Assembly: GCA_963576565.1 (NCBI GenBank)
Contig: OY755045.1
Coordinates: 1,735,477 to 1,799,476, forward strand
Length of the DNA stretch: 64,000 bases
Source: Aspidapion aeneum
Taxonomy: Eukaryota; Arthropoda; Insecta; Coleoptera; Brentidae
Direction: 5' to 3'
Positions 10,498 through 22,431 of the stretch are shown here, piece by piece. How positions within the stretch are numbered: position 1 is the stretch's first letter; each line of letters starts with the position of its first letter. A model generated the notes under the pieces. It made no database searches and was not told the DNA's origin. It worked only from the letters and a program-made list of their open reading frames with translations. The translations under genes and the position numbers were made by a program.

Positions 10498-12564
10498 AAA
10501 ATCCCCTCAACAGGGTGTGAGCGTCACTTCCGATTACGCCGAAAACACGACGGCTCACTCCTCACAGTCTCTGGGATATCTCCTACAATTCGCTGCAGTG
10601 CCAAACCAAAAACAATGGCGATCCCAGAGCCTGTTGTCGACCCAACCAAATTTGTTAGCAAAGAGAGACCAAGCACTTCGTCGAGAATACCAGAATAATG
10701 AATTGGCCGGAAACCGTTTTGTAAATTTGGTGGGGAGTGGGGACGGTAAAACGCAATAGTACCAACCTAATCTTCCCGGTGAAATTCAAATAAAGGATGC
10801 AAACCTATTTATAAAAAACTTTTCCGCCAAAAATAAATCTCTACATTCAGTGGCCAGACTGGAAGAAAAAACCCGCTAACCAATGAGGAGATACCGCATA
10901 GTTCTATACAGGTATATAGGGGGCAGCACCGACCAAGGGGATAGGAAGTACGTAAAACAAACCTTGACGTGTTGTCGGATCTATTTCCACGGTTGAAATT
11001 TTTATAACAAGGACGTCGAGACACCCTCCATACACATTATTAATATTCGAACACTCAACCAATTCCCATATGAGTAAAGCTATACTAAGTGTAGAATTTA
11101 GTTGTATTTTAGCTACAGTTTTAGTCACAAGTTTCCTTTGCTCTTTATATATGTTTTCTCTAAGATTCATATGGTTTGGCGCCATTCTTGTAAAACATTT
11201 CTACTGTAATAAAGTTGTTTCTGAACCTGAACCCAAAAATACACACTGAACTACTGCTAAGAAGCTCGGCACAAGAGTGTTCAGAGGTTAACTCACACGA
11301 TTTCGTTTATTCTTTTAGTCTTGGTTTTTATCCCTCGTTTATCTCCCATTTACAAAAGTGCATAACTCGTATTTATTTTATCCTTTCCCTATCAAATTAA
11401 TAAAGATATCAAAGTGGCGGAGCCTCGGTTGTTCCTGGTCGACCCAAATATGTTTTTGTACTATCAAAACTAGTTAATCCGTGAAGGATATGAGGTTCGG
11501 ATTGTCCCAATATCCTCGAAATAAACGTAAGGGAATGAAATGTTCATCTAAATGTTTCCTTCCTGTTACTGAAACCATTTGTGATGCGGCAACGCCGCCA
11601 TTCCCCAGCATAACAGCTGTTTAACTTTATGAACGTCAAGAGAATCACAAAATTCCACAGATAAAAACAAAACAATCAAAATTTTTATGTGATTTTCCCG
11701 AAGCCTGTGATCTTAAATTCCAATTACGATGTCCAGATAATGCGGTGTGCGTAGTGTCCACAGTAATTCGATGGAATGCCTCCTTTTAAGGTAACTTCCT
11801 AGACCCTATATAACCTCCAAACCTAGCTCTATAAAATACCCTTACTTGTGTACAGAAAGACGAATCAAAGAGCCTTGATTATTTACCTAAATAAACAAAT
11901 ATGTAACGTTGTCTTAAACGTAAAAATGACACGTTACAGTCTTCCAAACGTCAAGTTTTTTGGTTAATTTCATATGAAATGAATCCCCGGAGAAAATTCC
12001 AGACGTCTAGGGACTTTTGTGAACCAGGAGTCATAGGAATATCATAGTCTGTCTTACAGGTCTTGACATTTTTTTTGTGCGGCTGTGTAACACAGGCACA
12101 CCTAGATGGTGGAAAGGGAGGAAACTGACCCCTTTTTTACCAGATTTTCTAAAATCAGAAGAAATACCTATTCAAATCAATTATGAATGTAACAGATATA
12201 AAATTTTTAAAAAAGTAAAAAGTAAAATAGAAATAAATAGAACAGGAGTGGAAACTAAAAATTAAAATTCTTCACAGGAATGGTTCGATGGCCGGTCTAG
12301 TATATGGGAAAAGTAAAAGCGTTTTCTTTCTGAAACGCTTTTCTGAATGTAACACGAGGGCTGACTGGGCTTTCGAAAATGATCAAAATCATAAAAATGC
12401 AAAGTAATACCTACTTTTGCATTTTGAACGAAAGTTTCTTATATACCATTTTTCTTTCGGGTGTTTGATATGGATGAAAATCGATGAGATTAGAGAACCT
12501 ACAAATTTTATTTTAAATTGGAGCTATTTGCTATGCATATTTTATAACAGTTCTAATATTCTAA
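10498..12564. other. unassigned region upstream of the candidate transcript
   Basis: Moderately GC-rich to about 11300, then AT-rich. On the minus strand a TATA-like TTTTTTATAAATAGG lies near 10808-10822. A 93-codon minus frame (11185-10904) begins in a good context but resembles nothing known. A hairpin AAAAGCGTTT / AAACGCTTTT sits near 12315-12341. No supported gene. Confidence 0.4.
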
Positions 12565-13628
12565 ATCTGCTCAACAAGCTTAAAGCAATGGGACTGTCGC
12601 CGAAACTTTTCACTTGATTTGAAAGTTACCTTAAGGATAGATCCATTTATGTTGCACTGGATGGCCAGAACTCCAACTCTTACCAAATAAATGCTGGTGT
12701 GCCACAGGGAGCAATCATTTCGCCAACACTTTTTCTGATATACATAAATGACATCATAGATAAAACAGTAAATCCACTTTATTGCATTGCAGATGATGGC
12801 AATGTAGTCTCTTCACTCATACCACCCACATGGCTCTCCGCACGTGAATTACATTATCTTAGACTAACTCAAATATCGCTGATAAAAAACGACCTGGAGA
12901 TAATAGAGGACTGGGGTAATAAGAACCTTGTACAGTTCAACGCGTAGTTAAACATCAAGTAGCGTCTTAAAAAAGACAAGCACCGGTGAGCCAAACATCA
13001 TGCTATCTGGAAGTGCTGTCACATTGCAGAGCCAGTTGAACATCTTAGGAGTCACTGCAGAGACCAACATGTTTTGGCACAGTGACGTGGCAGATATTGC
13101 TAAAAGGGCGTCCCAAAAGCTTGGGGTGCTATTTCGTACAAGACATCTGCATACACCAAGCCAACTGCTGACACTCTACAAAGCCCAGATTCGACCAACT
13201 ATGGAGTACTGCTCACATTATATGGAGTTCGGCACCCAAACAGACCATAATGATTTTGAACACCGTGCAAAAACGAGCTATCAAGCTGATCAATGACCCC
13301 GCACTTACCCGTAGCTTGGATAGTCTCGAACATCGAAGAACTCTGGGCGATCTATCTCTCTTCTACAGGTATTATCACGGAAAATGCTCTGAACACGTCA
13401 AACAGACGGTAACCATCGATTTACTGTCAAAATAGAGGCACCAAGAACCTCATTATATCAGAATTCATATCTCTGGAGAACAGCATCGCTGTGTAATAAA
13501 CTCCCTGCGACAGTTTTCCCTGCAGGTTGAAACCTGAACCGTTTCAAAACCAACATAAACCCACATTTCCGCGCACTTTCCGCTTCTCGAGCGTGATATG
13601 GATCTCATTGCGAGTGCGCATAGCCGTA
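12565..13628 (+). pseudogene. CR1/Jockey-like non-LTR RT remnant, copy 1
   Basis: RT palm and thumb region: LLNKLKAMGLSPK, a stop where copy 2 has Trp, ESYLKDRSIYVALDG, INAGVPQGAIISPTLFLI, then ADDGNVV, the degraded catalytic (F)ADD, here preceded by Ile. After a deletion near 12945-12975 it continues MLSGSAVTLQSQLNILGV and KRASQKLGVLFRTRHLH. The 3' end GAGTGCGC..AGCCGTAAAAAAA is shared with copies at 39885-41205 and 56545-56705. Against copy 2 it shows an internal deletion (13400-13410), frameshifts and stops. VPQG-SPTLF and FADD place it in the Jockey/CR1 supergroup; the clade is inferred. Confidence 0.88.
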
Positions 13629-13784
13629 AAAAAAATCCAAAATTTTTAACTTTTTTGTAATAAGCGAATTTTTGCCCCCCAGATTCCGTTGGGTAGATAT
13701 AGAGGTATAGTATTCGGAGTATTTTCTTCCCACCTGAGGACGATTTCCTTTCGTTTTCATATTTGCCATGATTTCTCCATTGGG

Positions 13785-14395
13785 AGGCACCATCAAAGTA
13801 AGCGGACAATACTTTAACCATCTAAGATATGCTGACGACATCGCTTTAATAACAGATGAGAAGAAACCACTGATAAAAATGCTGGAAGAACTGGATAGAG
13901 CAGTTAAAAATTAGGCTTGTGTACGAACTACACTAAAACTGAAATCATAACAAACAGAGATGAAGCCAAGAATAAAAAGAACAAGTAGAGGAGTAGATAT
14001 AAATGTGGGACAAATTATAAAACTACAAAAAGAAAAAAACAGCTGAAATCAAGAAACATATCCTGAGTACCTCGAAATAAAAGTATAAAACCAATGTATC
14101 CTTTCTGTACTCACCTATTGATCCCAGACCTGAACATTTACAAAATCAAATATGGATAATTTAACAAAAGCCCAAAGGTCAATGAAAAGACAAACGTTAT
14201 ATTTTAAGCTAACAGATAGAGAAAGGAATTAATGGATAAAAAGTAAAACAAATTAAGGACGTCATAATATCAAACAGAAAGACGATCGATGGAACAAATG
14301 TATTGTAGACTGGAGTTCTTGGGAATACAAAAAAATTAGGGAAAGACCCGAAATGAGATGGGCGGATGTTTTTAAGTTTGAAGCGTGCCAATAAG
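13785..14395 (+). pseudogene. RTE-like (BovB-type) RT remnant (family C)
   Basis: Starts at IKVSGQYFNHLRYADDIALI with an intact YADD, then MLEELDRAVKN and a stop. Further downstream, in shifting frames, come KAQRSMKRQTLYFKLTD and QKDDRWNKCIVDWSSW, the BovB-type C-terminus (R.TDGRW...V..W.P in other members). The N-terminal half is missing and frameshifts are frequent. It follows about 150 bp after the CR1-like 3' end with no detectable junction duplication. Confidence 0.85.
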
Positions 14396-14584
14396 TGTCT
14401 ACCTTTAGGTTTTCATAATGTACCTTAAACTTAATGTATTGATTTTAGATGATATATTTGAAAATTTAAGAAACATGTTTTAATGAGCTAATTTTTGTTT
14501 TGTTGTAATAATTGAGTTTTTTATTTGTTGGGTTTTGTAAATTAAATACAATAAATTCTAAATTTCAAGTACAAACAAACACAT
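14396..14584. other. AT-rich 3' flank of RTE-C
   Basis: Low-complexity AT-rich sequence, possibly the 3' UTR of the RTE fragment; no repeat unit resolved. Confidence 0.4.
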
Positions 14585-15769
14585 ATCTGAGGGCACGGCA
14601 GTGCCTCGCCAAGTTCGCGCGCCGTAACCATCTTTTCTGGAAACATTTTAGCCGATATTTGATCTGAGGGCACGGTAGTGCCTCGCCAAGTTCGCGCGCC
14701 GTAACCATCTTTTCTGGAAACAATCGTAGATCTCCATGGAGTTAACAACCCCTCCAAGTTTCATGGAATTCCATAAAGTAGTAAAGTAGTTACGAAATTT
14801 CAAAAAACGTCGAAATTGCCACTCACTCACTGACTCACTCATGTATAGATCATCAATATTCTACTGTACTTCCAGACATGCTACAAAGCTGAAATTTGGC
14901 AGACTGATAGAAATTATGACCAAACCCCTGGGAAAAATCAAAAAACCCCAAACTTTTAATTTATTCCCCTCCCCTATACATTTAAGTTATGTTAAAGTAG
15001 CATTGCCTACTTCCAGACATGCTAGAGAGCTGAGCTTTGGAAGACCGATGGTAACTATGATAAAGTTATAGAAAAAAATTAAAACACCTCAAAATTCTTA
15101 CTTAGTAACTTACTTCCTTTCCCTTTAAATGTAAAGTTATGTAAAAGTAACACTGCCCATGCACTTCCAGAAACGCTAGAGAGATGAAAAGACTGAAAGA
15201 CAATATGATAAAACTATATGAAAAAATTTAAAAACACCAACATTTTAATTTACTTCCATCTCCTATAAATGTAAATTTATATAAAACTAACATTGCACAC
15301 TTCCAGAAACGCTAGAGAGCTAAGCATAGGAATGCTGATAGAGATTATGATAAAACCATGGAAAAAATGTAAAAAGTCCAATATTTTCATTTACTCTCCT
15401 CCCCTATACATGTAATTTTACTACTTTAAAAATTAAGTATTATCCAATTCCTTTAAAAAAGAAGTGAAATCATAACAAAAATATTTCATGTAAAAAAAGG
15501 CCAAGTACGCGAAAATGGCATTCCGTAAAAAGAATTGAGATAAAAGTAAAGCCAAGTTCTCCAATACAAATTTCAAAATGAAAGGTTCTTGCTAGTTTGG
15601 AAATATTTTTCTAAACTTGGCTATTACTGTAATAGCAAAGTTTAAAAAAATATTTCCAAACTAGTAAGAACCTTTCATTTTGAAATTTGTATTGGAGAAC
15701 TTGGCTTTACTTTTATCTCAATTCTTTTTACGGAATGCCATTTTCGCGTACTTGGCCTTTTTTTACATG
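14585..15769 (+). mobile_element. composite repeat: hairpin boxes, core repeats, terminal palindrome
   Basis: Two tandem copies (about 76-bp period) of a block with the GGCACGGCAGTGCC hairpin and GTTCGCGCGCCGTAACC start the element at 14586 and 14662. A CACT/GACT-rich stretch follows near 14820-14845. Then come four diverged tandem monomers of about 140 bp (14865-15420), each with CTTCCAGA.A(C/T)GCTA. The element ends in a 283-bp palindrome. Short inverted boxes, an SSR, core repeats and a terminal hairpin resemble the layout of Helentron-type non-autonomous elements; the class is inferred. A deleted copy lies at 5658-5905. Confidence 0.65.
15487..15769. repeat. 283-bp near-perfect palindrome
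   Basis: Arms of about 141 bp run from CATGTAAAAAAAGGCC at 15487 to its complement ending at 15769, meeting at GCTATTAC-T-GTAATAGC near 15628. I count about three mismatches between the arms. The right arm alone occurs at 5775-5905. Confidence 0.92.
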
Positions 15770-16857
15770 ATTGGTTTTTTTTTGGTTAATTTAAAGACTA
15801 GTTCTCATATAATCGATATTATTAACAGATCGTGTTTAATATATTTGTCTAAATATCTCCTAATTTTCTTATTTATTAATTGTATGTACTCTAAACAATT
15901 GTAGGCCGTCTCAATCTCTTTACTAAAGGGCTTAATCTGTCGATCCATCTGGATATACTTTACTACCTATCTAAATGGATTCCTGATGCCAATAAATGCG
16001 TAATGGACGGCTTCTGATTTATCAGAGAATCAGCCATATTCTTTTATAAAGAAAAACAACTGACAATACTGATGAAAAGTTTTTTGATAGAAAGATAATT
16101 TTTGGGAATCACTTTAACAAAATTTTATGTTCAAGAATCCGTAGTCATACCCAATATCTTGCATATTCAAAATTTTTTGTCTTATATAAAATAAAATTCA
16201 GGTCAATTCCCATAATTTTTTGACCAATCGTCCAGGCAGTTCTGAGCTGGACAGCCAAGAGCAATAAAAGCCATTTTTATGTGTCCAAAAACTATGTTCA
16301 TTTACACTTTTGAAAAACCACTGAAATCACCCATGGTCAGATATCTACAGGAGTTAAACAAAGTAAATATGTGTGTCGGAGTGATTTTGGATAAACTGCT
16401 CGAGTTAAACGAATAGGTTAGTTTTTATATTTTCGATTAATTCTATTAGATACCTAGCTAAGTCTCTACGTAGTACGGTCTCGTTCTTATACACGATATT
16501 ATGTGGACTGCGGGTGATATAAAACAAGCTTCGATAGAGAAACGATTGAGCGTATTTTTCAAGAAACTAGTGTAAAGTAGTTTCAATTTCTCTAGCAGTT
16601 TTAAGTCCGAAATTAGTGGTGGCAAAAAAGAACGAGTTTTAATGGTTTTTCGGGCCAGAGGGTGAAGCAGTTTATTTCCCCCGCCAACCGAACATGCTGA
16701 ACTAAACGAATTTTGATATAGAGTGGTTTGATTTCTGAGATTTCTTTTGCAGACTCGTAACGGTTGAATCAATATCGATAGTAAATTGAAAGAAATATAT
16801 TTTTAAAAAGTATTTACCCATAAACGTCATCAATAACTACAAGTATACTTCTTTTAA
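15770..16857. other. unassigned AT-rich spacer
   Basis: No coding motif, TIR or tandem repeat recognised. The longest frame (104 codons, minus strand, 16772-16458) has no domain I know. Confidence 0.45.
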
Positions 16858-19157
16858 GGAGCGCCAGAAATATAGACTCATGTTACCTTTGTGGACCTAC
16901 AAAAAGCATATGATACCGTTCCAGTAGAAAAATTATGGACAGTTTAAGAGCAAACTAATATCAATCATACATACATAAAAGCTATAAAAGAACTATACAA
17001 AGGGTCAAAATCTAAAATTAAAATTGGAAATCGACTTTTAAAAGAATTCCTGGTAACAAAAGGCTTAAGACAGGGATGTTGTATCTCTCCAACTCTTTTT
17101 AAAATATATATCGCAGTAGCTCTAAAAAACTGGAAACGTAAAGTGCACGGCATGGGAATACAACTTAACGACTGATTTACCATATACACACTACAGTTTG
17201 CTGACGACCAAGTAATTGTGGCTAATGATAAAGAAGACATGGAGTATATGATGAGAAAGTTAACAGAAGAATACTAAAAGTGGGGATTAACAGTGAACGT
17301 GGACAAGACACAGTACTTATGTATTGGAAACGAATCCAGTGAGTTAGAACTAGACAATGGACAAGTAATATCTCCATGCAATGAGTATGTATACTTGGGT
17401 GTCACATTTGATAAGACAGGAACAGACTGTAAAGAACTGGAAAAAAGAATAGTAAAAGCAAAAAAGGTTATTGGATGTCTTAACAGTATTTTATGGAGCA
17501 GAGAGATAAAAAAGAATGTAAAACTTAACATATATGAAACAATGGTGAAAAGCACGCTGTTGTATGGAATAGAGACTTGTCGCGTAACAGAAAAATACAA
17601 AACAAAAATGGAGAGTGTCGACATGGATGCAATACGAAGATCAATAAGAATATCTAGAATAGATCTCATAAGAAATGAGATCATAAAAGAAAAAATGGGA
17701 ATCGAGGGAAGCATAACTGATATGGTACGGCCATGTACAACGGATGAACGACGAAAGATTACCAAAGCAGGTCCTAGAATGGCAACCAATAGGGCGCAGA
17801 AAAAGAGGGCGTCCTAAACTAGAATGGCAACAGTCAATCCAAAGATCAATGAGTCAAAAGAATCTGACAGAAGATGATTGTCAGGATCGAAGGAGGTGGA
17901 GAATACCCAACTAACATTTATAGTAGCGGCTACATGTTCTAAAGGCTTTGCTACTTTCTTATAGTAGAAATGTGGTGATCCCAACCAAAATTTGTTACTT
18001 TTTAGTTCTAACAACTATTTAGTATCAGGAAATAGTAGATGTTTCGTAAAAACGACCCTCTAAACTACTTCATAGGATTGTTTCTTGATAGTCGATTCTG
18101 ATAGTCGTCTCTACCACAATAGGACGTTGCTAAAGTTTTACTTTCTTTTTAGTCGTTATTTCGTAGTCGCCCTGACTTTTATATCCTACTTAATTACCAC
18201 TAGAAAGTTAAGCTTCATTGGAGTCCCAAACAAGTGTATCCGACAACTACATTATAACTTTAATTTTTACCACAAAAGTTTGTGTCATCATAGTAACATC
18301 TGATGTAACAATGTAGACAAAATAACTTTTTGGATCAACTTTAAAGCCGCAACTACTTTCAAGTAACCTTTTCGACTATCAGGGAATATAGTTTGGGACG
18401 CCATGTTTTTATGTAAGAAAGAAAATTTAATATTTTTGTTGTCGTTTTATGAGCTCATATCAAAGAGCCATACTATTTTATAAACAAATTAGTTGAAGCT
18501 TACCAAAAATGCTCTTCTTAAGCACCATTTGTTGGAGTTAACTGTCGATTATGAAAACATAACCTTCAAAATCACAACACAAAAATTCCATCAGCTACCA
18601 GAAAACGGCTCAATTTTACGGGCGCACCGGTTTTTTGCAATATATATAATGCATGTTATACAAAAAACTTTGCGTCGCACTCGAATTTTGATCCTCTGCT
18701 CGTAAATTCTCACACTTTTGGATAACATAGTTCATATTATAACCATAACCAAACAAAAAAACTAAGCGAGTCTGTTTACTGTTGTGTCCACCATATTGTG
18801 TAACAATTCTACCAAAAAGAAACGATTATATTATTTGCAACTACATCGCAACTTTTATGCCATTACGGAAAAAAACAGCCTCTACGACGTAGTAGATACC
18901 TGGCTACGACGTAGTAGTGTAGTTGTTACTACAGTGACTTTAAACACTTGGCCAAGTAGTTATAACCAGAAATTGGTTCCCCACTTAGGGAATTATAACG
19001 TCGCTGTATTGTATACTGAGACGTAGCGGGAGTACGTTGCGGTTACTTTTAAGAAATTCTTTCTAGTTGGGGTTTCGTCGTTACAACTTTAATTGTTTGT
19101 TGGGTAGGCGTCGGACAACGTAGAAAAACGTTCTAAACCGACATAGTAGTAGTAAAA
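16858..19157 (+). pseudogene. RTE-like RT remnant (family A, copy 2), split by insertion
   Basis: The best preserved family A copy. In order: FVDLQKAYDTVPVEKLW, RLLKEFLVTKGLRQGCCIS, FADDQVIVANDKEDMEYM (near 17197), then an open stretch 17293-17700 with NVDKTQYLCIGNESS, YLGVTFDKTGTDCKELEK and GIETCRVTEKYKTKMES. A deletion of about 25 bp near 17720 shifts the frame before the WYGHVQRM region. The element is interrupted at 17905 by a 1.2-kb DNA element and resumes at 19107 with GGCGTCGGACAACG and the 3' tail CGACATAGTAGTAG. Removing the insert and one TA restores the junction seen in copy 1 near 1165-1180. Confidence 0.92.
17906..19104 (+). mobile_element. 1.2-kb CCCAAC-ended DNA element, copy 2 (inside RTE-A)
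   Basis: 1199 bp, starting CCCAACTAACATTTATAG and ending AATTGTTTGTTGGG, flanked by TA at 17904-17905 and 19105-19106. The uninterrupted RTE at 1165-1180 (GAGAATAGGCGTCGG) is the empty site with one TA. Nearly identical to copies at 1895 and 46465, so the family moved recently relative to the RTE it hit. Confidence 0.92.
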
Positions 19158-19689
19158 CTACTGCTAATAAATGCATGTTAAGCCAGATTTACTTAAAATG
19201 TTGGCAAGAATGTATTTAATGCTTGGTAAACCATGCTTTATTTTTCATCCTCGACTAAAAATAATCTCAAAATTATCTATATTCAAAGACAACCCACAGT
19301 TTTGTAAGTAACCTAAGTTTTAAAATAAAGCCCTTGGCACCCTTTGATTATAAACTCCTGCACGGGTCTCTATTAAGCTCAAACTTTTGTCGGTTTGTCC
19401 CCTTAGGCGGTCTGTCTTAGCTTCCAGTCAGCTGAAAGGTCAGTAATACTTCCTAATTATTTACTAGCCCAAAACGACCACTATTCTAATCAGGCAAAAC
19501 CCTTCCTGCGGTTTTCACCCCTGACTATACAACTATTTCGTAACCTGACAAATTTTACAATCTATTTGTTTTCAATAAGTGCATATGACCAAGTATTTTA
19601 GAATCAAGACACTGCCCAAGGATCAAACTAGAATTTTTAGCTGCAGTGGTATGTTTATTTATTTTAAACACGACGTTTCGGTTAGTAAG
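19158..19689. other. unassigned spacer
   Basis: No supported gene or repeat. A GGT/AGT-rich stretch at its end (about 19690-19712) is the trinucleotide tail of the adjacent SINE. Confidence 0.45.
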
Positions 19690-19908
19690 TATTAGTAGTA
19701 GTGGTGGTGGGGAGACCATTTTTGGTCTAGCAACTAGAGACACGGCCGGCGCGTCCTTTTTGCAAAACCCTGATTTGTCCGTTCACCATATACCAAACTG
19801 ATGCACGTGCCCCTTAGAATGCAAGTTTTCTTTCTCTAAGAGGACTAATTTTGCCTGACTCCTCTTTGTTGAGGGCAGGGATCTTAATACTGCTTAGCAA
19901 GTATACAC

Positions 19909-21327
19909 CGCAGCCAACGATAAAGACCGGCCATGGCGCGTTATAAGCAAGTCGGCGGTCACGTGTTCTTAGGAGTCCCAGGATTCTTGTTGTATTGCTT
20001 AATATATTATATGTTTTTACACAATTTAAATAAATTAACAAAAAATTTTTGTTCTTTTATAGGCAAAAATTGAAAAAAATATTTTGCTGATATATGTGTT
20101 TATTATGGATAAAAGAACTGAATCTATAAAATAAAAAATTATACAAAATTTGCACTCTAATATCTTCAGGTACATATATTAGGTACATAATATCGTTAGT
20201 AACTTCAAATCTATACAAGTCTTTCAAAATTGGACATATCAAACCTAAGCTTTTAGTTTTTTAATTTTTCTTTGACTGTGATTAACTTTGAGTTCTTATT
20301 CAAATATTTATTAGCAGACACTAAATCATTGTGCTTTTTAATAAAATTATTTTAAAAAACTTTACATGCCCTTAAACTAATTTTTTCAAGCTTTGACAAT
20401 AGTTTTTCTCCACAAAAACACTCGCTAGAGTTATCTGAAGAAAAATTTTCAATATAAAACATTTCACAATAATTTATTAAAAAGAAACAAGTGATTTTGT
20501 GAATAAGTGAGATGGTTTTCCCATTCAATGAACTGAATGTAGTGGTCGTCAATAATTTTTTGAAAAATTACCCAGCACAAAGTTTAATATCTATTTCAAT
20601 AAAATGTAAGTTAACTACCAACTCATGTTCTTTTAAAAGCTGTATAATATTTCACACTACCAGAGAGATTACTATCTGTTAACAATATTTTACAAATCAG
20701 TTTTTTAATATTGCGAGGGTGTGGAAGACAATTACCTTAGAATTGTAAATTGACGTGTATGCACTGGATAACTGGATAAACAAAGATGAAGCCAACATTA
20801 AAGTGTATCCACCATATCTTCGATCCTCAGGTTACCTTTTCAAGAGACCTAATTGTTCAATAAGAAATGACAACTGAACACATTTTTCACTCTCACTATC
20901 GAAAATGTCACTAAGGATGTCTATTACTTGATCAATTTTATCCAAGATCTTATCTTTTACCACTTCTTTCCCGTTTGCAACATATTAGGTTTCAGTTTTA
21001 TAGTTGGACCGACAAGGAACAACACTAATTACACGTTCGCGGCATTGTTTATCTTATAGGTATTTTCTTTATAATTTACTCATTAGCCATTAATTATTTT
21101 AACGCAGCCCACTACAGTCTTTTTCGTGGGCTGCGTTATTTTAATAACTTTGATAAAATTCACATAAAATTCGTGCCCGAGTTAAAAAAAAATCGACGTA
21201 AACAAACATACCAAAACTGAACACACACATGTGTTATAATGACAGCGGGCCGTGAGGCGTTTTTTTGTAGGACTCCTACAGTCACGTGATATTTCCGCGC
21301 CCGGGCCGGTCTTTCTCGTAGGCTGCG
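19909..21327. mobile_element. CGCAGCC-ended DNA transposon with 8-bp duplication
   Basis: 1419 bp bounded by CGCAGCC-ACGA-AAAGACC type inverted repeats (similarity continues about 70 bp, including matching CACGTG and TAGGAGTCC boxes). It is flanked by GTATACAC at 19901-19908 and 21328-21335. The intact SINE copy near 60899-60906 has a single GTATACAC, confirming the duplication. No transposase is evident inside. An 8-bp duplication fits P, hAT, Merlin or Mutator-type mechanisms, but the termini are not diagnostic to me. Confidence 0.88.
21103..21135. mobile_element. 33-bp micro-element with the same termini
   Basis: CGCAGCCCAC...GTGGGCTGCG flanked on both sides by TTATTTTAA (21094-21102 and 21136-21144). 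Its right terminus CGCAGCCCACGAAAAAGAC (reverse strand) matches the termini of the surrounding 1.4-kb element, so it looks like an extreme internal-deletion derivative inserted in its own relative. A chance hairpin would not explain the 9-bp flanking repeat. Confidence 0.7.
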
Positions 21328-21790
21328 GTATACACAGTGGACCTACGCTTTTACACCTCTTCCGAAAGGTGGTCCTGCTACATGTTAGACTTGCATCTAC
21401 CTAACATCGTTATCGTCCCAGCAGAACTTGGTTATAGACGATAGACTTTTTTTTTTCAGCGCAATAGTCGCGGTCGTCATGAGTTGACTTTAAGAGATTT
21501 TTACTGGCGCCTTCCTGGTTCCAACTGTATAGCAGGCTCCTGGAGTATTAATCCTGGCTCCTTGGTGGTTGGCTCCTAGACTACACCTGTTTATATTCTC
21601 GATGTACAAGGTCAACTTATGTTTATGTGTGCATGTGTATCGCACACCATTTCGATGTCGACTGTACTACGTGATTTTTTTTTCTTTTTGCGTTGTTTGA
21701 GACGCGAACCTGGTATCTTCTGCATGTAAAGCCGACGACTATACCACTGGACTACTCTCTCGCACTAGACTACTTAACGTTCTTTGTGTT

Positions 21791-22122
21791 TTAGCCTCGA
21801 GGATGACGCGGAAGACGTCGAAACATTGATTGTTGGATTGCTAATTTGAAATAAAAGTCCACACAAGCTAAAAACAACCTTTTATTAATAATACTTACTA
21901 CATACAAGTGCTTCGAAGATATAACTTAAAGAACATGTTGGTCAAGAAAACAAATAGAAACTAGACCCCAAGTCGGCCAGTGGTTTCGGGTGCCATTCCT
22001 GACTATAGCTTTGCGGGGTCCTAATTATGGATATCTCAAATTTATTGGGGTAACAGCCAGGGTAAAATGTAAGACAACAAGATAAATTTTACACTAACGA
22101 TAACCTTAAAAAACGAAAAAAC
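21791..22122. other. spacer before the ribozyme array
   Basis: Contains GATGACG..CGTCGAAAC near 21800-21826, superficially like a hammerhead core but without a CTGANGA box or cleavage site. Otherwise unremarkable. Confidence 0.5.
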
Positions 22123-22373
22123 AAATATGTGCTGTAAGTCAAAAAGAATTAAAAAATAGGGAAAACCTATTTTTCAATCTACGAGTGAAACGACAGCGAA
22201 CCAAGGAAACCAAGTCCATGGCGGGACAAAAACGTCCACCGGTCTATAAGGAAGAAAGACATTCCGCCACAGTTCAACTAGACCATGCCATCAACGTCTC
22301 CACGGTATCGGTTTGAAACCGAAAACAATGAGTTAACAAAGCATAAAAGGCAACTTTATAGGGGTATATTCAA

Positions 22374-22431
22374 CCACGGACACCGGTGATTTGGAAAAAG
22401 GCATTTCCATCCTCAGCGTGGCTTGCGTGAC
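22374..22431 (-). ncRNA. hammerhead motif in inverted monomer, core broken
   Basis: Reverse-strand copy of the ribozyme. Stem I strand GCCACG, CTGAGGA, the stem II arms and the palindrome CACCGGTG followed by TC are kept, but the GAAAC core reads AAATC. Loss of the invariant G should abolish cleavage. Included because it shows what decay looks like beside the conserved copies. Confidence 0.75.

Larger units (their letters stand above)
19690..21790 (-). mobile_element. tRNA-related SINE, copy A, split by a DNA transposon
   Basis: The two halves (21790-21336 and 19908-19690, reading the minus strand) match the uninterrupted copy at 61285-60742. The 5' head reads AGTCCAGTGGTATAGTCG (A-box-like) followed about 30 nt later by CCAGGTTCGCGTC (B-box-like), so it derives from a tRNA promoter. 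The body is about 450 bp, and the 3' end is a tail of ACC/ACT trinucleotides. Interrupted at GTATACAC by the 19909-21327 element. Confidence 0.72.

Noticed and set aside
10904..11185. 93-codon minus-strand frame starting MAPNHMNLRENIY
   Set aside because: Possible upstream exon of the candidate transcript, but no domain and no convincing splice link; left unannotated.
21797..21826. GAGGATGACG...CGTCGAAAC, hammerhead-like
   Set aside because: Stem II and GAAAC are present, but there is no CTGANGA box, no cleavage triplet and no complementary stem I.
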